From Gamsiella multidivaricata (taxonomy: Eukaryota; Mortierellomycota; Mortierellomycetes; Mortierellales; Mortierellaceae), in the NCBI RefSeq assembly GCF_025024155.1, contig NW_026251857.1, positions 1 through 36,740 of the forward strand: DNA of 36,740 nt. The letters run 5' to 3'. The notes beneath the pieces are model-generated. The model made no database searches. It was not told the origin of the DNA and saw only the letters and a list, made by a program, of their open reading frames with translations. The translations under genes and the position numbers were made by a program. Below, one piece after another: positions 9,404 to 20,925 of this stretch; position 1 is the first letter of the stretch, and the number at the start of each line of letters is the position of its first letter.

Positions 9404-10714
9404 ATGGATGAGGCTCTTGAATACGATGCCATCGTGCAGAATCACTGGAAGTTCTTACACAAGGACTGGCCTATCATCGACAGAGTGAAGCATCACCGCA
9501 CAGAGATCGCTGTTGTGAATAACATTGACAGTATCAAGACGTTTGTGCTGAATCGCCTGGGTGTTATACCTGTATCCTTCTTCTTGACCGTGATCTTTGG
9601 CACTAGAGCATACTCTTGCCCGTACAGGAATGTCGAGAAGGGCGTCATGCTGCTTTATGTGCTTGTGAAAGGGGTTTCCTTGAGTGATATGGCACAATAC
9701 ATGCCGAAGACATCCTTCCACACAATCCACAAGGAGTTCTACATGTATAATCTTTCCGCACTAAGCCGCCTTTTAACCACGATGTTGTCTGAGATGTTCT
9801 CTACATTGAAGTCGCGTCATCTCGCTGCCGAAAGAAACCCTGACCCCTTCAAGAACGTGACACTCAACTTGGATGGCCATGATTCTAGGATCATCTATGT
9901 GAACGCAGACAAAGCTAGTCTGTATTCATACAAGCTTAAGAAGTCTGGGTTCCGTGTGCAGGTGTGCACAGACATGAATAACATGGTCTATTTTGTGTCT
10001 GCACCCGCGCCATGCCGTGACTACAACGATGGGACCATGCTCCTCCGAATGGGCATCCAAAACAAGATCCACAAGCTGGACTGTGTTGCGTTGGATAACG
10101 GATACACTCTGTTTATCGGCAAGCTACTAGAAAGTGCGGACGAGCTCCAGTACGAGAACTTCTGCTACCCAATCCGCAAAAGGCGCGGAATTGCACTGAC
10201 TGAGGAAGAGAAGGCTTACAATGAGATCTTCGGGAGCTTCCGTTCTCGTATTGAGAGCTACTTCGGGGAGATGCAGTCGACGTTCACAAAGTTCAGTCAT
10301 ACAGTTGTGAACAAGGTGGCAGAGAAAGAGATGTTTGGCGTTCAGTACAATCTGGCATGCCTCCTGATGAACATCAAAAGGTTCGTTGCACTCAGGAATA
10401 TCTCCACTGAACAACATCACACTTTGTGGCTTCAGGACGGCTTTGACTACTCCAACAAGGCAGAGCAAGAGACCATGTACACTCTTCCGAACATCTAAGT
10501 TAAGCTGCCACAGAGCAAGGATTTGCTTGCCACACGGAAGGCGTTCTTCGACATGGCTATTTCCATTCACACGGTGGCCGATGATGACATGGAAGATGGA
10601 AACGAAGTGAGGATCACTGGTCGCCGCGGAGAAGGCAAAGAGAGAGAGTATCAGATCCTTCAGGACAAGATGAAACTCGTTGAGTACTTAAAATCCGCTC
10701 AAAGCTTTGATTAG
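9404..10714 (+). pseudogene. Harbinger/DDE_Tnp_4-type transposase with one in-frame stop
   Basis: The frame opens at ATG 9404 and runs 364 codons to TAA at 10496-10498. It then continues in the same frame for 71 more codons to TAG 10712-10714, with protein-like sequence (KDLLATRKAFFDMAISIH). The DDE triad can be placed at D157 or D160 (NLDGHDSRI), D231 (LDCVALDNGYT) and E284 (FRSRIESYFGEM), typical of DDE superfamily endonucleases of the Tnp_4/Harbinger group. The N-terminal half is helical with an HTH-like segment (VSLSDMAQYMPKTSFHTIHKE). The stop lies after the catalytic core, so a truncated but active protein is conceivable. It lies 8 bp before repeat R2, and R may be its non-autonomous substrate. 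No terminal repeats enclosing the transposase itself were found. Confidence 0.75.
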
Positions 10715-11203
10715 CTCCATAAGGGGGTCGTTCCAGCTCTGAAGGGCAGTCCAAGAACACTCGCACAGTCCGGTTTCCAGAGGGCCATTCGCGTGGTACA
10801 TTTTTTTAAAAACAGCCCCTGTCTATCCGGCGACACTGGATCGCTGTGAGGTAACAAGTCACGTCTCGTCTTTCTAACCTAGCAAGCTAGGCCCGCATTA
10901 AAAACTAAAGCTTGGCTTCTTCACAGACCGCCCCACATGAGATATTTTTGGGATTCAGAATAAGTGAGAAAGAGATGTGGCTCCACACACCACACCGATT
11001 AGGTATTTATTTGTATTAAATATAATAGTGAGCTGGAGGTACACTTGTTAAACTAAATATACAGTGAACTCTGGTGAAATATGCGACAGCTCCCCCTCCC
11101 CTTGGAGAACGAGGCACGAGTTCCAGGATTTTGTATGGCATATGAGGCAGAGTGAGTTGTACTGCAGAGATTTTGAATCGCGTAAATTAGGTTGATTGTG
11201 CAT

Positions 11204-11206
<3 letters not shown>

Positions 11207-11235
<29 letters not shown>
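11207..11235 (+). repeat. Poly(T) tract, 29 nt
   Basis: An uninterrupted T run lies upstream of the ORF in the R2 insert. It could be the reverse of a retroposed poly(A) tail or a promoter dA:dT element. Confidence 0.8.
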
Positions 11236-11351
11236 CGTGACATCATACAGTCAAGATCATCTGATCAAAATTGTGAGATCATCTGATGTCCCATGGACCA
11301 ATGAGATGATGCGGATGGGAATGAGTGATGGATGGATGTCCAAGGTGAGAG

Positions 11352-12047
11352 ATGAACGAGGTTGATTCCTCATTCTTTCTTTCTCATTCACCTGCCCAAC
11401 ACAAACACTTTCCTACAAATTTTCACAATATTTTTCATTATGTCCCATCTTGTCCTATCATCGACTTGCGTGAAGCTAGGCGTGAAGCTAAGCGCCTTGC
11501 TGCGCTGAAAAGACAGCAGGAGGAGGAATCCACTTCGACGGCGAAGCCAGTGGGGGTATTGTCGGAGGAGACGGTACCTTTTACACAGGTACCGAAGGAA
11601 GATTGGTCTCCGACTTTTCCTTCGGACGTGGCACTAGGCAAGCGTGCATTGGCGAAGCCTGAATATGTGCCAGCATCACAACCTGACGAGGAGGAGGATG
11701 ATTTGCCCCAGGGTTAGGGTGCCACAGGCGAGGATTATGAGACTCAGCCCCTCGAGGAAGATGATGATTCGCCACAGGATCAGGGTGGCACGGACGAGGA
11801 TTATGAGGCTCAACTCATCGCAGCTCATCTGGAAATCGAGGAACTTCGCAGTACCCTGAAACGTGAGCGGGATATAATTTACAAGGATGAAGGCACTCAG
11901 GTGGATCGAAAGACAGCAGAGCAGGGGGTTCAAGTTGAAGCGGAGGACGATAGCAGGAAAGAGCAACGTCCTCGTAAGAGGCGTAGAAAGGCCAGGACTA
12001 ACATTATAGTCCTCAATTTTGATAAGCAGACTAATTACTTTAGTTAG
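11352..12047 (+). pseudogene. Acidic-repeat protein ORF with a nonsense codon
   Basis: An ATG at 11352 opens a frame of 121 codons to TAG 11715-11717. The same frame resumes and stays open to TAG 12045-12047 (231 residues in all, including the break). The product starts with an Arg/Lys/Ala helix (REARREAKRLAALKRQQEEE). It then carries two tandem acidic segments of similar sequence (DDLPQG-stop-GATGEDYETQ and DDSPQDQGGTDEDYEAQ), a short coiled coil, and a basic KRRRKAR stretch that could be a nuclear localisation signal. Aligning the two repeats puts the stop where the second copy has Gln, so a CAG-to-TAG mutation is likely. The family is not recognised. It is not visibly a Myb/SANT protein of the kind that accompanies Harbinger transposases. 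Confidence 0.45.
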
Positions 12048-12419
12048 CTGAATGCAAATAAAGGATTCTAGCCATTCTATTTGTCGCAGAACCATTCGAA
12101 TGTAATGCTCATTGTATACCACAAAACCCATTCACTAAATCAGGGGCACTGTGCTTAGTCTGGTTGCCTCAACAGTTTTATAAACGTGCCGCTGAATCAC
12201 GTTCACCCGATACGGTCTTAATGGTGTGCTGAGTCAACAGGGGTGGAACTACCTAGTGTTCCCGTCCTTTACTCCCTCGCTAACCATCTAAGTGATGTGT
12301 GACGAGCCAGACCTGGAACAGCTCTTATTTGTTGGCTGTCGTTTCGATTGCGGCTGTAGCCACAAGCCATCGAACAGTCTGAAGGGCAGTCAGAGTCCAT
12401 CAGACCGAGAACAACCCCC

Positions 12420-13404
12420 TTTGGTGGTGAGGACAGCGATAGTAGATCTTTGCTAGTTAGTCTGATAGATTCGCAGAGTCAATTGACTCGAGAGACAAGT
12501 TGTTATAAAAAAAAAAAAAAAAAAAAAAAGCTCGTTCCTTAAGTGCAAGGATTTATGCTGTCTCGTGCTCATGGGGATTTATGTTAATAAAAAAAAAATC
12601 GTTCCTTGGTCAATACTCTTTTTGCAATATACCATTCTACACGCCTTCTGGTCAAGATATTTCAAGTTTTACTTTTATTGATACGCCTTCTTGGTTTGGT
12701 GTTGGCTCATTCTCAATCGTGTTCATTCCTTCCGGTCACCCTTGACTTCCATGACGCTTGCAATTGTTCACTATTGAACTATCTCAAGACTGCAGCATAC
12801 ACGGGATAGTTCTTGCGCAAAGACTTTCCTTGCTTCATAATTCTTTATCATTCAGTTCTATTTTTTTTGAGGCTCAAAGGCCTACTACCGGATACCATTA
12901 AGGATAGATGTTCATTATTTTGCTTGTAAGGATTGTAAAAAGTAGAGATTTCGCCGCGGAAGACGACAATTCACTCCATTTGGATCGAAGGAAAAGAGAT
13001 ATTGCGGTAGTCTTTGATCTTGCGACTGCCAGCCAAAGCGTTCGAGACAGGGCAGCAAGACCCAGAATTAGTCCCAAAACATATGTGCTGGTAAGACGCG
13101 TCGAAAGTTGAAAAAACCAATTTTCCGTGACTGGTGCGGATTTAAAAGCACAAGGGGACTGTCTCAGGGGAGGTTACCTCGGGCATCTTGGCTGGGACCC
13201 AATTCTTCGTCTTGAAAGTATTATTTGCTCCAGGAAGAGCAAATTGACACTCTTCCTGGAATCAATTGCACAGTCACCCTCCAACTTGACGCGACAACGA
13301 ACACAGCCTTTCCTTTTTCTTTTCTTCGACAAGAGACTTATCTCTGTGGACTCTTCAGGACAGGACTTAGCAGGAGGTTTATCATTACTCGACAACTATA
13401 CAGG
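12420..13404. other. Intergenic stretch with poly(A) tract, no gene seen
   Basis: About 1 kb separates the mobile island from SEH1. It has a 23-nt poly(A) at 12507-12529 followed by CTCGTTCCTT, and a shorter A run near 12589 followed by TCGTTCCTT, so a small A-tract/CGTTCCTT unit is duplicated. A TATTATTTGCTCCAGGAAGAGCAAA hairpin-like segment lies near 13218-13250. The SEH1 promoter should lie in the last few hundred bases. Open frames here have no recognisable protein signature. Confidence 0.4.
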
Positions 13405-15176
13405 ATGAACCAGGTGACAAAGTTCGACGGCACCCACGAGGATCTCATCCACGATGTTGCATTCAACTACTACGGAAACCGACTTGGTAATGACAGGGCT
13501 TTGCTTTTGCTGATGCAAGTTTTGTCTCACCACGCAAAGACAGCCAGAAGAACCAGGCGCACTTTGACTCAACAGTCCTCTCCATTGTTTCTACTGCAAC
13601 AGCGACCTGCTCGTCGGATCAGAAAATCAAGATCTGGGACTACAACGAAACGGATGGCATTTGGGAATCAACCATCTCATTCAAGGCAAGCAATACTCAG
13701 AACCGCTCCAAGGCCGTAACAGTGTCACAGTAACCGTCAAGCAGTGGTTCTAATCAATATGGGGCATTTTTTTTTTTTCTTTTTGACTTGTTATCATGTT
13801 GTTTTGTAGGCCCACTCATGCGCAGTTTTGAAGACATCGTGGGCCCATCCAGAGTATGGCCAGGTGCTCGCGTCGTGTTCTTTTGATCGAAGCGTCATTG
13901 TCTGGGAAGAGAGCTATCACGGTAAGCAGGACTTTAGGGGAATAGCTTAGTCATTTCACACTCGATGCATAAGTAGTATTGAACGCACCTTCTTTCCTCC
14001 TCTCACACACACGCATCTTTGTCGTTGATAGATGCGACCAAAAAATGGACGCCAGTTGCGACTTTGAGAGACGGAAACGGAACTGTCCAGGATGTTGAAT
14101 TCGCACCCAACCACCTGGGTCTTCGCTTGGTATGAAAGGATCAAACAGGATCATTTAAGACACTCGCAGTCTGAAGAGCGCTGGCCGCAAACACCACATT
14201 TACAAGGGGGGGAAAAAGGCGACAAGGTGGCTGATCATGGTTCTCGTTCACGATTTTTAGGCCATTGTTGCTGCAGATGGATTGGTCAAGATCTACGAGG
14301 CTATGGATGTGACAAGTCTCGCACACTGGACTATGATCGACTCGTTTCCTGTAGGGGAGGGCCCCAGCAAGGATGAGGAAGGAAACCACTGCCTGTCCTG
14401 GTGCACATCAAAATTCACGGCTCAGATGATGGTCGTAGGCTGTGCGAAGGACAAAATTGCAAAGGTCGGTCTAAGAGTCCGGGAAAACACAACGGATTTT
14501 GATGATATGAACAGTAAAATGCTGAACAAGGTCTGATTTTTCGTCATGGCTGGATAGATCTTTAGACAGGATTTGAACAACAAATGGCAGGCGTGCGAGC
14601 TTTTGGACGGACATAGAGATGTGGTTCATGATGTGAGCTGGGCGCCCAATATGGGGAGGTGAGTAAAAATCTTTATTCGTGTGCGAAGGGTGGTTATCAA
14701 ATTGCGGATCAAACAATTGACAAAGTTATTCTTATATTTGCACTATCCTCTATGTATACAACTGGTATTGCAGGAGTTATCACTTGATTGCAACAGCATG
14801 CAAAGACGGACATGTCAGGATATTCAAGTTGACGGACGATCGTGAGGAAGGAGCACTAGTTGGTGGATGGACCCGTAAGCTGTTCCATGTGGAGTGTATT
14901 GCCGACTTTGCAGATCACAATGCCGAGGTGAGTGTGTGATCAGGAACCGGTGGTTGAGTGGCAATTGAGGATACAACTTGTGCAGCACTAACTGGTACCC
15001 GATGTTGTTGCTTTTCGATATAACAGGTGTGGCGTGTCGAGTGGAATGTTACTGGAACGATTTTGTCGTCGTCAGGAGACGATGGGAAAGTTCGCCTGTG
15101 GAAAGGTGCGGACTCGGGGGCCGATGAGCTATTGCGTGGTGCGATACAGAACAGGATGACACGTCCAGATCACTAA
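13405..15176 (+). CDS. SEH1: SEH1-type WD40 nucleoporin
   Basis: Eight exons: 13405-13486, 13603-13685, 13810-13921, 14032-14129, 14261-14464, 14558-14658, 14774-14927 and 15027-15176. They join in one frame to give 327 residues. The protein starts [20 protein letters not shown] and continues with WD40 blades ([66 protein letters not shown]). The order and wording match SEH1 rather than SEC13, and the length fits the family (~350). SEH1 belongs to the Nup84/Nup107 nuclear pore subcomplex and to the SEACIT/GATOR complex acting on TORC1. Intron 2 (13686-13809) has a GC-AG boundary (GCAAGC donor). No GT donor nearby preserves the conserved sequence. Confidence 0.9.
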
Positions 15177-15764
15177 TACTTTTTATCTGTTTCTTGCGGT
15201 GTATTTAATAGCGACATATACTAAGGAGTGGAGATGCATGAGTGTTGTATCAGCAGAGGATGGCCCCAGCGCGTTCCAGAGATAGTGGTCGAGGCTCAGT
15301 CAAAGAAAGAAAAATAAAAAAAATATACATAGGACTAGACTCGGTGTATGAAGATGGATTCCTGTGTTCCCCGACAGAGAGACAGCGACGCGTGGGTCAG
15401 TCTGGGCAAAGTTGCCAGAACCCTCTTTGCCTCGGTGGTCGAAGTTGGCTCCCTGCGGGCAGTATGAATTTATTCGCACAATTGTGGTGCGAGCGAATAA
15501 GAAGCCGACCCCATTCCACCGAGTCAACTTTGAAAAAGAAAATTTGCTCTCCGTTCCTTCTTCGTGCCCTGACCTCTGTCCCATTTTCTCACCAAGAGAC
15601 CATTATCATTGGGGGTAACCAGCGGCCGGCCTTTCTTCCTCTCTTCCTTCTTCATCATCTTCTCCTTCTCCTTCTTTCTCCTCTCCAGATTTTCTTCCCC
15701 TCGCTACCCTCTCCATTCTTTCCCGCCTTCGCAATCACCCCGTCTTCTCTCATATCCAATAATC
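15177..15764. promoter_or_regulatory. SEH1 3' flank and GCV1 promoter region
   Basis: No gene is seen. The last ~130 bp before the GCV1 start is almost pure pyrimidine (CTTCTTCATCATCTTCTCC), as found at many fungal transcription starts. Open frames through here are composition effects. Confidence 0.4.
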
Positions 15765-17548
15765 ATGCTGTCTGCCCTCAGGTTCGCCAGATCACTCCCC
15801 GCTGCCTCGAGCGTTGCCCGCTCCACCCAGCGCGCCTACTCGGCCGCTGCTACCGGCGAGGTAAGGACTTTGCTTCAGGATGCGAGAAATAGTGTTGGTT
15901 TGTGAATGAGGAATGACTCAACATGCCATTCGTTCGTTTCTTTGTCAGACTGCTATTGGAGCATTGAACAAATTGCAAGATATGAATGGACACTTGGATA
16001 TGTTGAGATGCATGCCAGGGGACCATCGGCATACTGTGGAGTGGCATGAACATTGACCGAATGCTTGTAGTGGATCTTTCAGCATGCATATGTGAAGACT
16101 AGGCGACGATCAGACAGAAGCAGATCAGAGTATTGTAAAAGAGCCAGAGCAATTGCATCTAACAGCGAATTTTGGCTTGATACCTGGCATGATGCTTTTT
16201 TTAGGCCCTCAAGAAGACTGTGTTGCACGACTATCACGTTGAGAACGGTGGTAAGATGGTTCCGTTTGCTGGCTGGTCCATGCCCGTCCAGTACTCCAAC
16301 CTCGGTGTCGGAGCCTCCCATAACTGGACTCGTCAGAATGCCTCCGTGTTTGATGTCAGCCACATGTTGGCAACCAGGTAAGAGAACGAAAGAATACACG
16401 CACATTGGCCGACGTTTTCGATCGTAACGACATCCTTCCTGTCTCCTAACCACCCTATTGTTTTTTTATATCCTTTTTGACCTATTCGTCCATATGTAGA
16501 ATCACGGGTAAGGACCGCGTCAAGTTCTACGAGAGCTTGACCGTTGCCGATATCGAGAACCTCCCCGTCGGTTCCTCGACTCTTTCGGTCTTCACGAATG
16601 AAGAGGGAGGCATCATTGACGACACTATCATCTGCAAGCATGAGGATTCGCTCTATGTCGTCTCGAACGCCGGCTGTGCCGATAAGGATCTGGCTCATAT
16701 CCGCTCCCATCTCAAGGAGTTTCAGAACAAGGGTGGGGATGTGGACCTGAAGATCATTGACGACCACGCACTCGTGGCCCTTCAGGGCCCCAAGGCTGCT
16801 GCGGTCCTTGAGGAGTTGGTTGGAAAGGATTTGAGGGATTTCCCGTTCATGGATGGGCGGTTCATGACGATCAAGGGTATTGAATGCCATGTTGCTCGCT
16901 CCGGATACACGGGCGAGGATGGTTTTGAGGTATGTCACTAAACGACGCCTGCACTGGAATGTTTGCTGATTGCAAGGTCCGGAGCAACCGATTCTAATGA
17001 GTTTACTTGTCGCCATTGAAAAAAAAATTATGTAGATCTCAGTCCCTAACAGCGACGCCGTTGAGTTCACGAAGCTTCTCATCGCAGATCCTCGCGTCGA
17101 ACTTGCAGGTCTGGGTGCTCGTGACAGCTTGCGTCTCGAGGCTGGCTTGTGCCTCTATGGCCACGATCTGGACGAGACCATCACTCCAGTCGAGGCCGGT
17201 CTGACCTGGACCATCGGCAAACGCCGCCGTGCCGAGGGCGGCTTCTTGGGTGCGGCCAAGATCCTGGATCAGCTCAAGAACGGCGTTAGCAAACGTCGTA
17301 TCGGACTCGTCGTCCAGGGCGCGCCCGCTCGTGAGGGTGCTCAGATTCTCAATGCTGAGGGAGAGTTGGTCGGCAAGATCACGTCTGGTTGCCCATCGCC
17401 CTCGACGAAGAAGAACGTGGCGATGGGATATGTGAAGAATGGGCTCCACAAGTCCGGAACGGAGCTTCAGGTTGAGGTCCGTGGACGCAAGCAGAAGGCC
17501 ACGGTCACGAAGATGCCGTTCGTCCCTGCCGGCTACCACAAGGTTTAA
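15765..17548 (+). CDS. GCV1: Aminomethyltransferase, glycine cleavage T-protein (mitochondrial)
   Basis: Four exons: 15765-15860, 16205-16377, 16500-16929 and 17036-17548, encoding 403 residues. Residues 1-~28 are rich in Arg, Ser and Ala ([20 protein letters not shown]) and look like a mitochondrial presequence. The mature part starts [20 protein letters not shown] and has the T-protein landmarks [17 protein letters not shown], a conserved [11 protein letters not shown] segment, [19 protein letters not shown] and a GCV_T_C domain ending [11 protein letters not shown]. The enzyme transfers the aminomethyl carbon from lipoylated H-protein to tetrahydrofolate, releasing ammonia, in mitochondrial glycine breakdown. 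The first intron (344 nt) is long for this locus. Confidence 0.93.
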
Positions 17549-17820
17549 AAAGCATCCTTTTGAACTGTGAGCCATGGGCATGGCACTTACGAATACCACT
17601 TTTTTTTTCTTTTTTTCCTTCACACCGCAACGCTTGTACATTCATCTTTCACTTCATTCACTCTGCAGTCATCTCATAGACAGAGAAAAGAATATAAAAA
17701 AAACTAATAAGTCGTTCGATTACACATAAAAAATGGCGTGAACGGCTTGACTGTCTCTTCGCTTTTGTATATGCAATAATAAATGCTTTCTGCAAAAAAA
17801 TGTAAACGCTCTGCTTCCTC

Positions 17821-20731
17821 CTACGTGTACGATCCAAGCGAAAGACCGAAGGATTCGCCCATGTAGTCAATATCATCATCATACAACTCTGCTGGCAAAT
17901 CAGTCAGCATGTATGTGTACTCATTTCGATCGCGATCTTGAAGCGTAACTTGGCGATGGATCAACGTTCCCACTTCTTGTGAATACCGAGGCGGAGGGTC
18001 GTAAACACTGATCTCGTTGTCAAACACATCTCCCTCGTGCGCACAGTCGATATGCTGCACCAGGTTACCTCGCATAACGACATCGGACTCACGCGCTTGC
18101 TGGCCCTTGGATGATGCCTCAGAAGGGCGATACCGTCGAACAGTGTGCGCGCAAATTTTCAAGCTGATCACAGTCAGGAGGCCCTGCAGGAATGACATCC
18201 GGAACGGCAATCTTTCACAGCCAATGGAAGCGAGGATTGACAACACTACGAGTAGCACTGTATAATAAATGGTCAGCCGTTGCCAGAGACTCGTGCTGTT
18301 GAATTAATGGTACACTCAACGATCCGGGGCTTACAGGCTGCCCTGATACCGCTAATCAGAAAGACTGCGCCGAGGATCGCGACCGACGCTGCGAGTTCAA
18401 CTATAGACATTCTCTCCACTGCAGCACCTATGTTATATCATACCGCATCATATGGTAATCGTAAAGCAAGGAAAACCATTAGCTATTGACGACCGATGGT
18501 CGACAATGCTGATCAACCATTACGAGGACCTTCACCTGTAAGAAATCTCCAGGTCCCGTGAATGGTCTGCAGCTGCCAAAGGACGTCTCCCTGTTTCGTC
18601 TGGAACTCATTGACCATTCGATTGAGCTCCTCAATCTTCTCCTGCGAAGTCGTGGCCATGTGTCCAATGTCTGACATGGTCTCCTCCATCGCCGTCGACA
18701 CTTCTGCATGGAGTTTTGTGCTCCCGGCCCTGAGACTGTCCATCATATGATGCCATGAAACTTGGCTATGGGACTCGAGTGCGTCGAGCGTTGCGATCAG
18801 ATTGGAGAGCGACGCTTGTGTTGTCAAATTCATCTCTTTGGCGGCTGTGTCTTGGATATTCACAAGGGACCATGTGCCATTGAAGGCTGCTGTTCTAAGG
18901 TCCTCCAGATAGCCCTTGACCTCACCAATATGACTCACGACGCCGTCCAAACTCTCACTTGACTCTAAGATTTTAGACTGACAAACGTATGAGAATGAAC
19001 ATAGGACCTACCTGCGTCAAGCGGTATGAAATATGCAATTGAAAATGGGTCCACCGATTTTACCATAGAATCTTCATGCCATCGGCGTATCGCCTGCGAC
19101 ATAAATCTCAACGTCTATGTATACACCGTCAGATTGAACATCAGTTTACAGCGCATAGCCGATCCAGCCCTTGAAAGACGATCCCTGGGTACATAAATGA
19201 TATATACCTCTTCCATGCTGCCTTGATACGCTTTCAATATCTGACCATTCATTTCCTGCAGACTGGTCAGTGCGTTGCTCTGCTGAGCTGCTCCTTCTTT
19301 GCTATGGCGCACTATATTGGACACATCGTCAAAGATCGTGCCCAGAGTATTCCGGACCGCACCTGCCGACGACTATTATGGGTTTCGAAAAAAAAAAGTT
19401 CAGGCAAGGATAAGAGAAGTTATTATACTGAGCTGCATCAACAGGTCAGAGAGAAGAAAGCAAATGATTCTTACCAGCATAGAATTTACTTCTTGCGAAA
19501 TCGTTGAGTGCAAATCCAGGATTTCTTTCAAGCGCGTTGTCTCGACTCGATGGGTCTCTTCCAGCTCCCGTCGCTGCTCTCTCAATAATTTTATCTGATC
19601 CACATGCGACTGCGTGAGATTCCTCTGCAAGCTGCGAAGATCATCTAGTTATTTATTTATTCTCAAGGTAGGTCATCGGAGCACGAGTAAACACGATTTT
19701 AATTCCGTAAACGAATTCTTTGTTTTTCGAGATGCCTTACCATGCTCGAGAGAATACCTGACCGCCAGACACATCACTCTGACCTCGCGAAAGTATCCCG
19801 AATACGATGTCCACAGCTGAGGAACCCGTCCAAGAGATCTATGCATTTATGGTTAGGACATTTTCGAATAACGCGAAACCCAAACAACGCGTCTCGATAC
19901 AAGGTTTTTCAAGCATAAAACTTACTGCACGCAGTGCGCAATCTCAGATGCGGATACCTTGTTGTCCTGCCGACCTTCTAACGAACTGATCGCTCGACAT
20001 TCGACCGGCACAGGCATATTGGCCGTTGATATCTCGCACCCCGTCAGACGTATCGCATCTGAGATGAGGAAATATAAAGGCGTGAGAATGAATGTCGTTG
20101 TCATTGTCCTTGTCTGCAAATGAGGTCATTCCAGCTATGGTATGTATTATTGTCGTGATATTTACATTTTGTTTTTTCATCTTCGTCCGTGTCGATATTT
20201 TTGCAACCCTGGCGCAAGGCGCGGGCAGCCTTTTTGAAGCAGTTGGGCTTGTAATCGTACGCTTTCAGCGCATCTAGATCAGGGGAATGTCGATGCTATG
20301 AGCTGCGAAGGACTATAGTACACGTATCTGCCGCCAAGCATCTAGCGATTATTCGAAGGAAAAAGTAGAGAGCACCTGATGCTTGTTGCATGATTGAATA
20401 TTCCTCTGTAGCTGCAGCCTCGTCCCATTTGGATGAATCTATTATGGTGGCAAGCAACATCAATGCTATCAATAAAACTCGTGTGGTTCAGCTGTTGTGT
20501 TTTGATGCAGCAGGTCTTACACAGTCGATTCGAGTCAAGTGGAGATACAGTGTCTTGTAGACTCTGATGGAGAGGAGGTTCTTCGCGTCGATCCTCGTCG
20601 ACGGCGGATGCGGATGCTGATTTCCATCGTAGGATGGAAGTGCATGGTCTTGCTAGCAGCAAGAAGATTCCGAGAAGAAGGAGCAAGAGGTAGCCCGAAC
20701 AAGCTGCAGGAGATGGTGACGCAAGGAACAT
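17821..20731 (-). CDS. KAR5: Nuclear fusion protein KAR5/Tht1 family
   Basis: Eleven exons on the minus strand, in order of transcription: 20521-20731, 20376-20438, 20166-20273, 19926-20058, 19741-19838, 19475-19644, 19208-19372, 19012-19114, 18536-18964, 18335-18427, 17821-18257. All phases agree and give 669 residues. A signal peptide (LLLLLLGIFLLLA) opens the protein. The family's Cys-bearing core follows: NCFKKAARALRQGCKNID, DEDEKTK joined to YAIRLTGCEI, then LGRVPQLWTSYSGYFREVRV. A long helical, coiled-coil-like middle comes next (~240-490). Two or three membrane spans lie near the C-terminus (from ~residue 502, ELAASVAILGAVFLISG, then LLVVLSILASIG), with an acidic tail. KAR5/Tht1/GEX1 proteins sit in the ER/nuclear envelope and are needed for nuclear fusion after mating. 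It is divergent from the BTB gene. Confidence 0.88.
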
Positions 20732-20925
20732 GCTGAACTGAGGACGAGGCCAGAAAGAGAAGGAAGAATAGATATCAGACGTGTCTTTGAAGATAAAGAA
20801 ATGCAGGTCAGCAGCGATCACTCGATGTCTCGGTGATTGTGGACACCATACATCATTCATATTGCTTCCATGTATGTCGCCAGCCTCATCCTCCGTTCAC
20901 TCTTTCTTCCTATCCCTTTCAAACG
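20732..20925. promoter_or_regulatory. Divergent promoter between KAR5 and the BTB gene
   Basis: A 194-bp gap separates two genes read away from each other, so they probably share this regulatory region. A pyrimidine-rich stretch precedes the BTB start (CTTTCTTCCTATCCCTTTC). Confidence 0.45.

Larger units (their letters stand above)
10938..12118 (+). mobile_element. 1.18-kb insert inside R2
   Basis: This segment is absent from R1 and is flanked by CCACA direct repeats. No terminal inverted repeats and no terminal poly(A) were seen (it begins TGAGATATTT and ends CATTGTATA), so the insertion mechanism is unclear. It carries a 29-nt poly(T) at 11207-11235 and one stop-interrupted ORF at 11352-12047. 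Confidence 0.5.
10723..12419 (+). mobile_element. Repeat R copy 2, split by an insertion
   Basis: 10723-10937 matches the left 215 bp of R1 and 12119-12419 matches the rest, both in the same order and orientation and with only scattered differences. The junction sequence CCACA of R1 (1196-1200) appears on both sides of the intervening DNA (10933-10937, 12119-12123), as expected of a 5-bp target duplication. The outer flanks (TAA on the left, TTT on the right) do not match each other, so this copy's own target duplication is lost or the ends are rearranged. Confidence 0.65.

Noticed and set aside
12507..12529. Poly(A) tract as the 3' end of a LINE
   Set aside because: No reverse transcriptase or target duplication was found next to it, so only the tract itself is noted.
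13225..13719. ORF overlapping SEH1 exons 1-2
   Set aside because: It reads through SEH1 in another frame. The WD40 protein explains the sequence.
15242..15892. ORF upstream of and overlapping GCV1 exon 1
   Set aside because: The pyrimidine-rich promoter translates to Phe/Leu/Ser-rich protein with no motif, and GCV1 explains the downstream part.
16333..17082. 249-codon minus-strand ORF
   Set aside because: It is the antisense shadow of GCV1 exons 3-4. High GC3 in this genome opens antisense frames.
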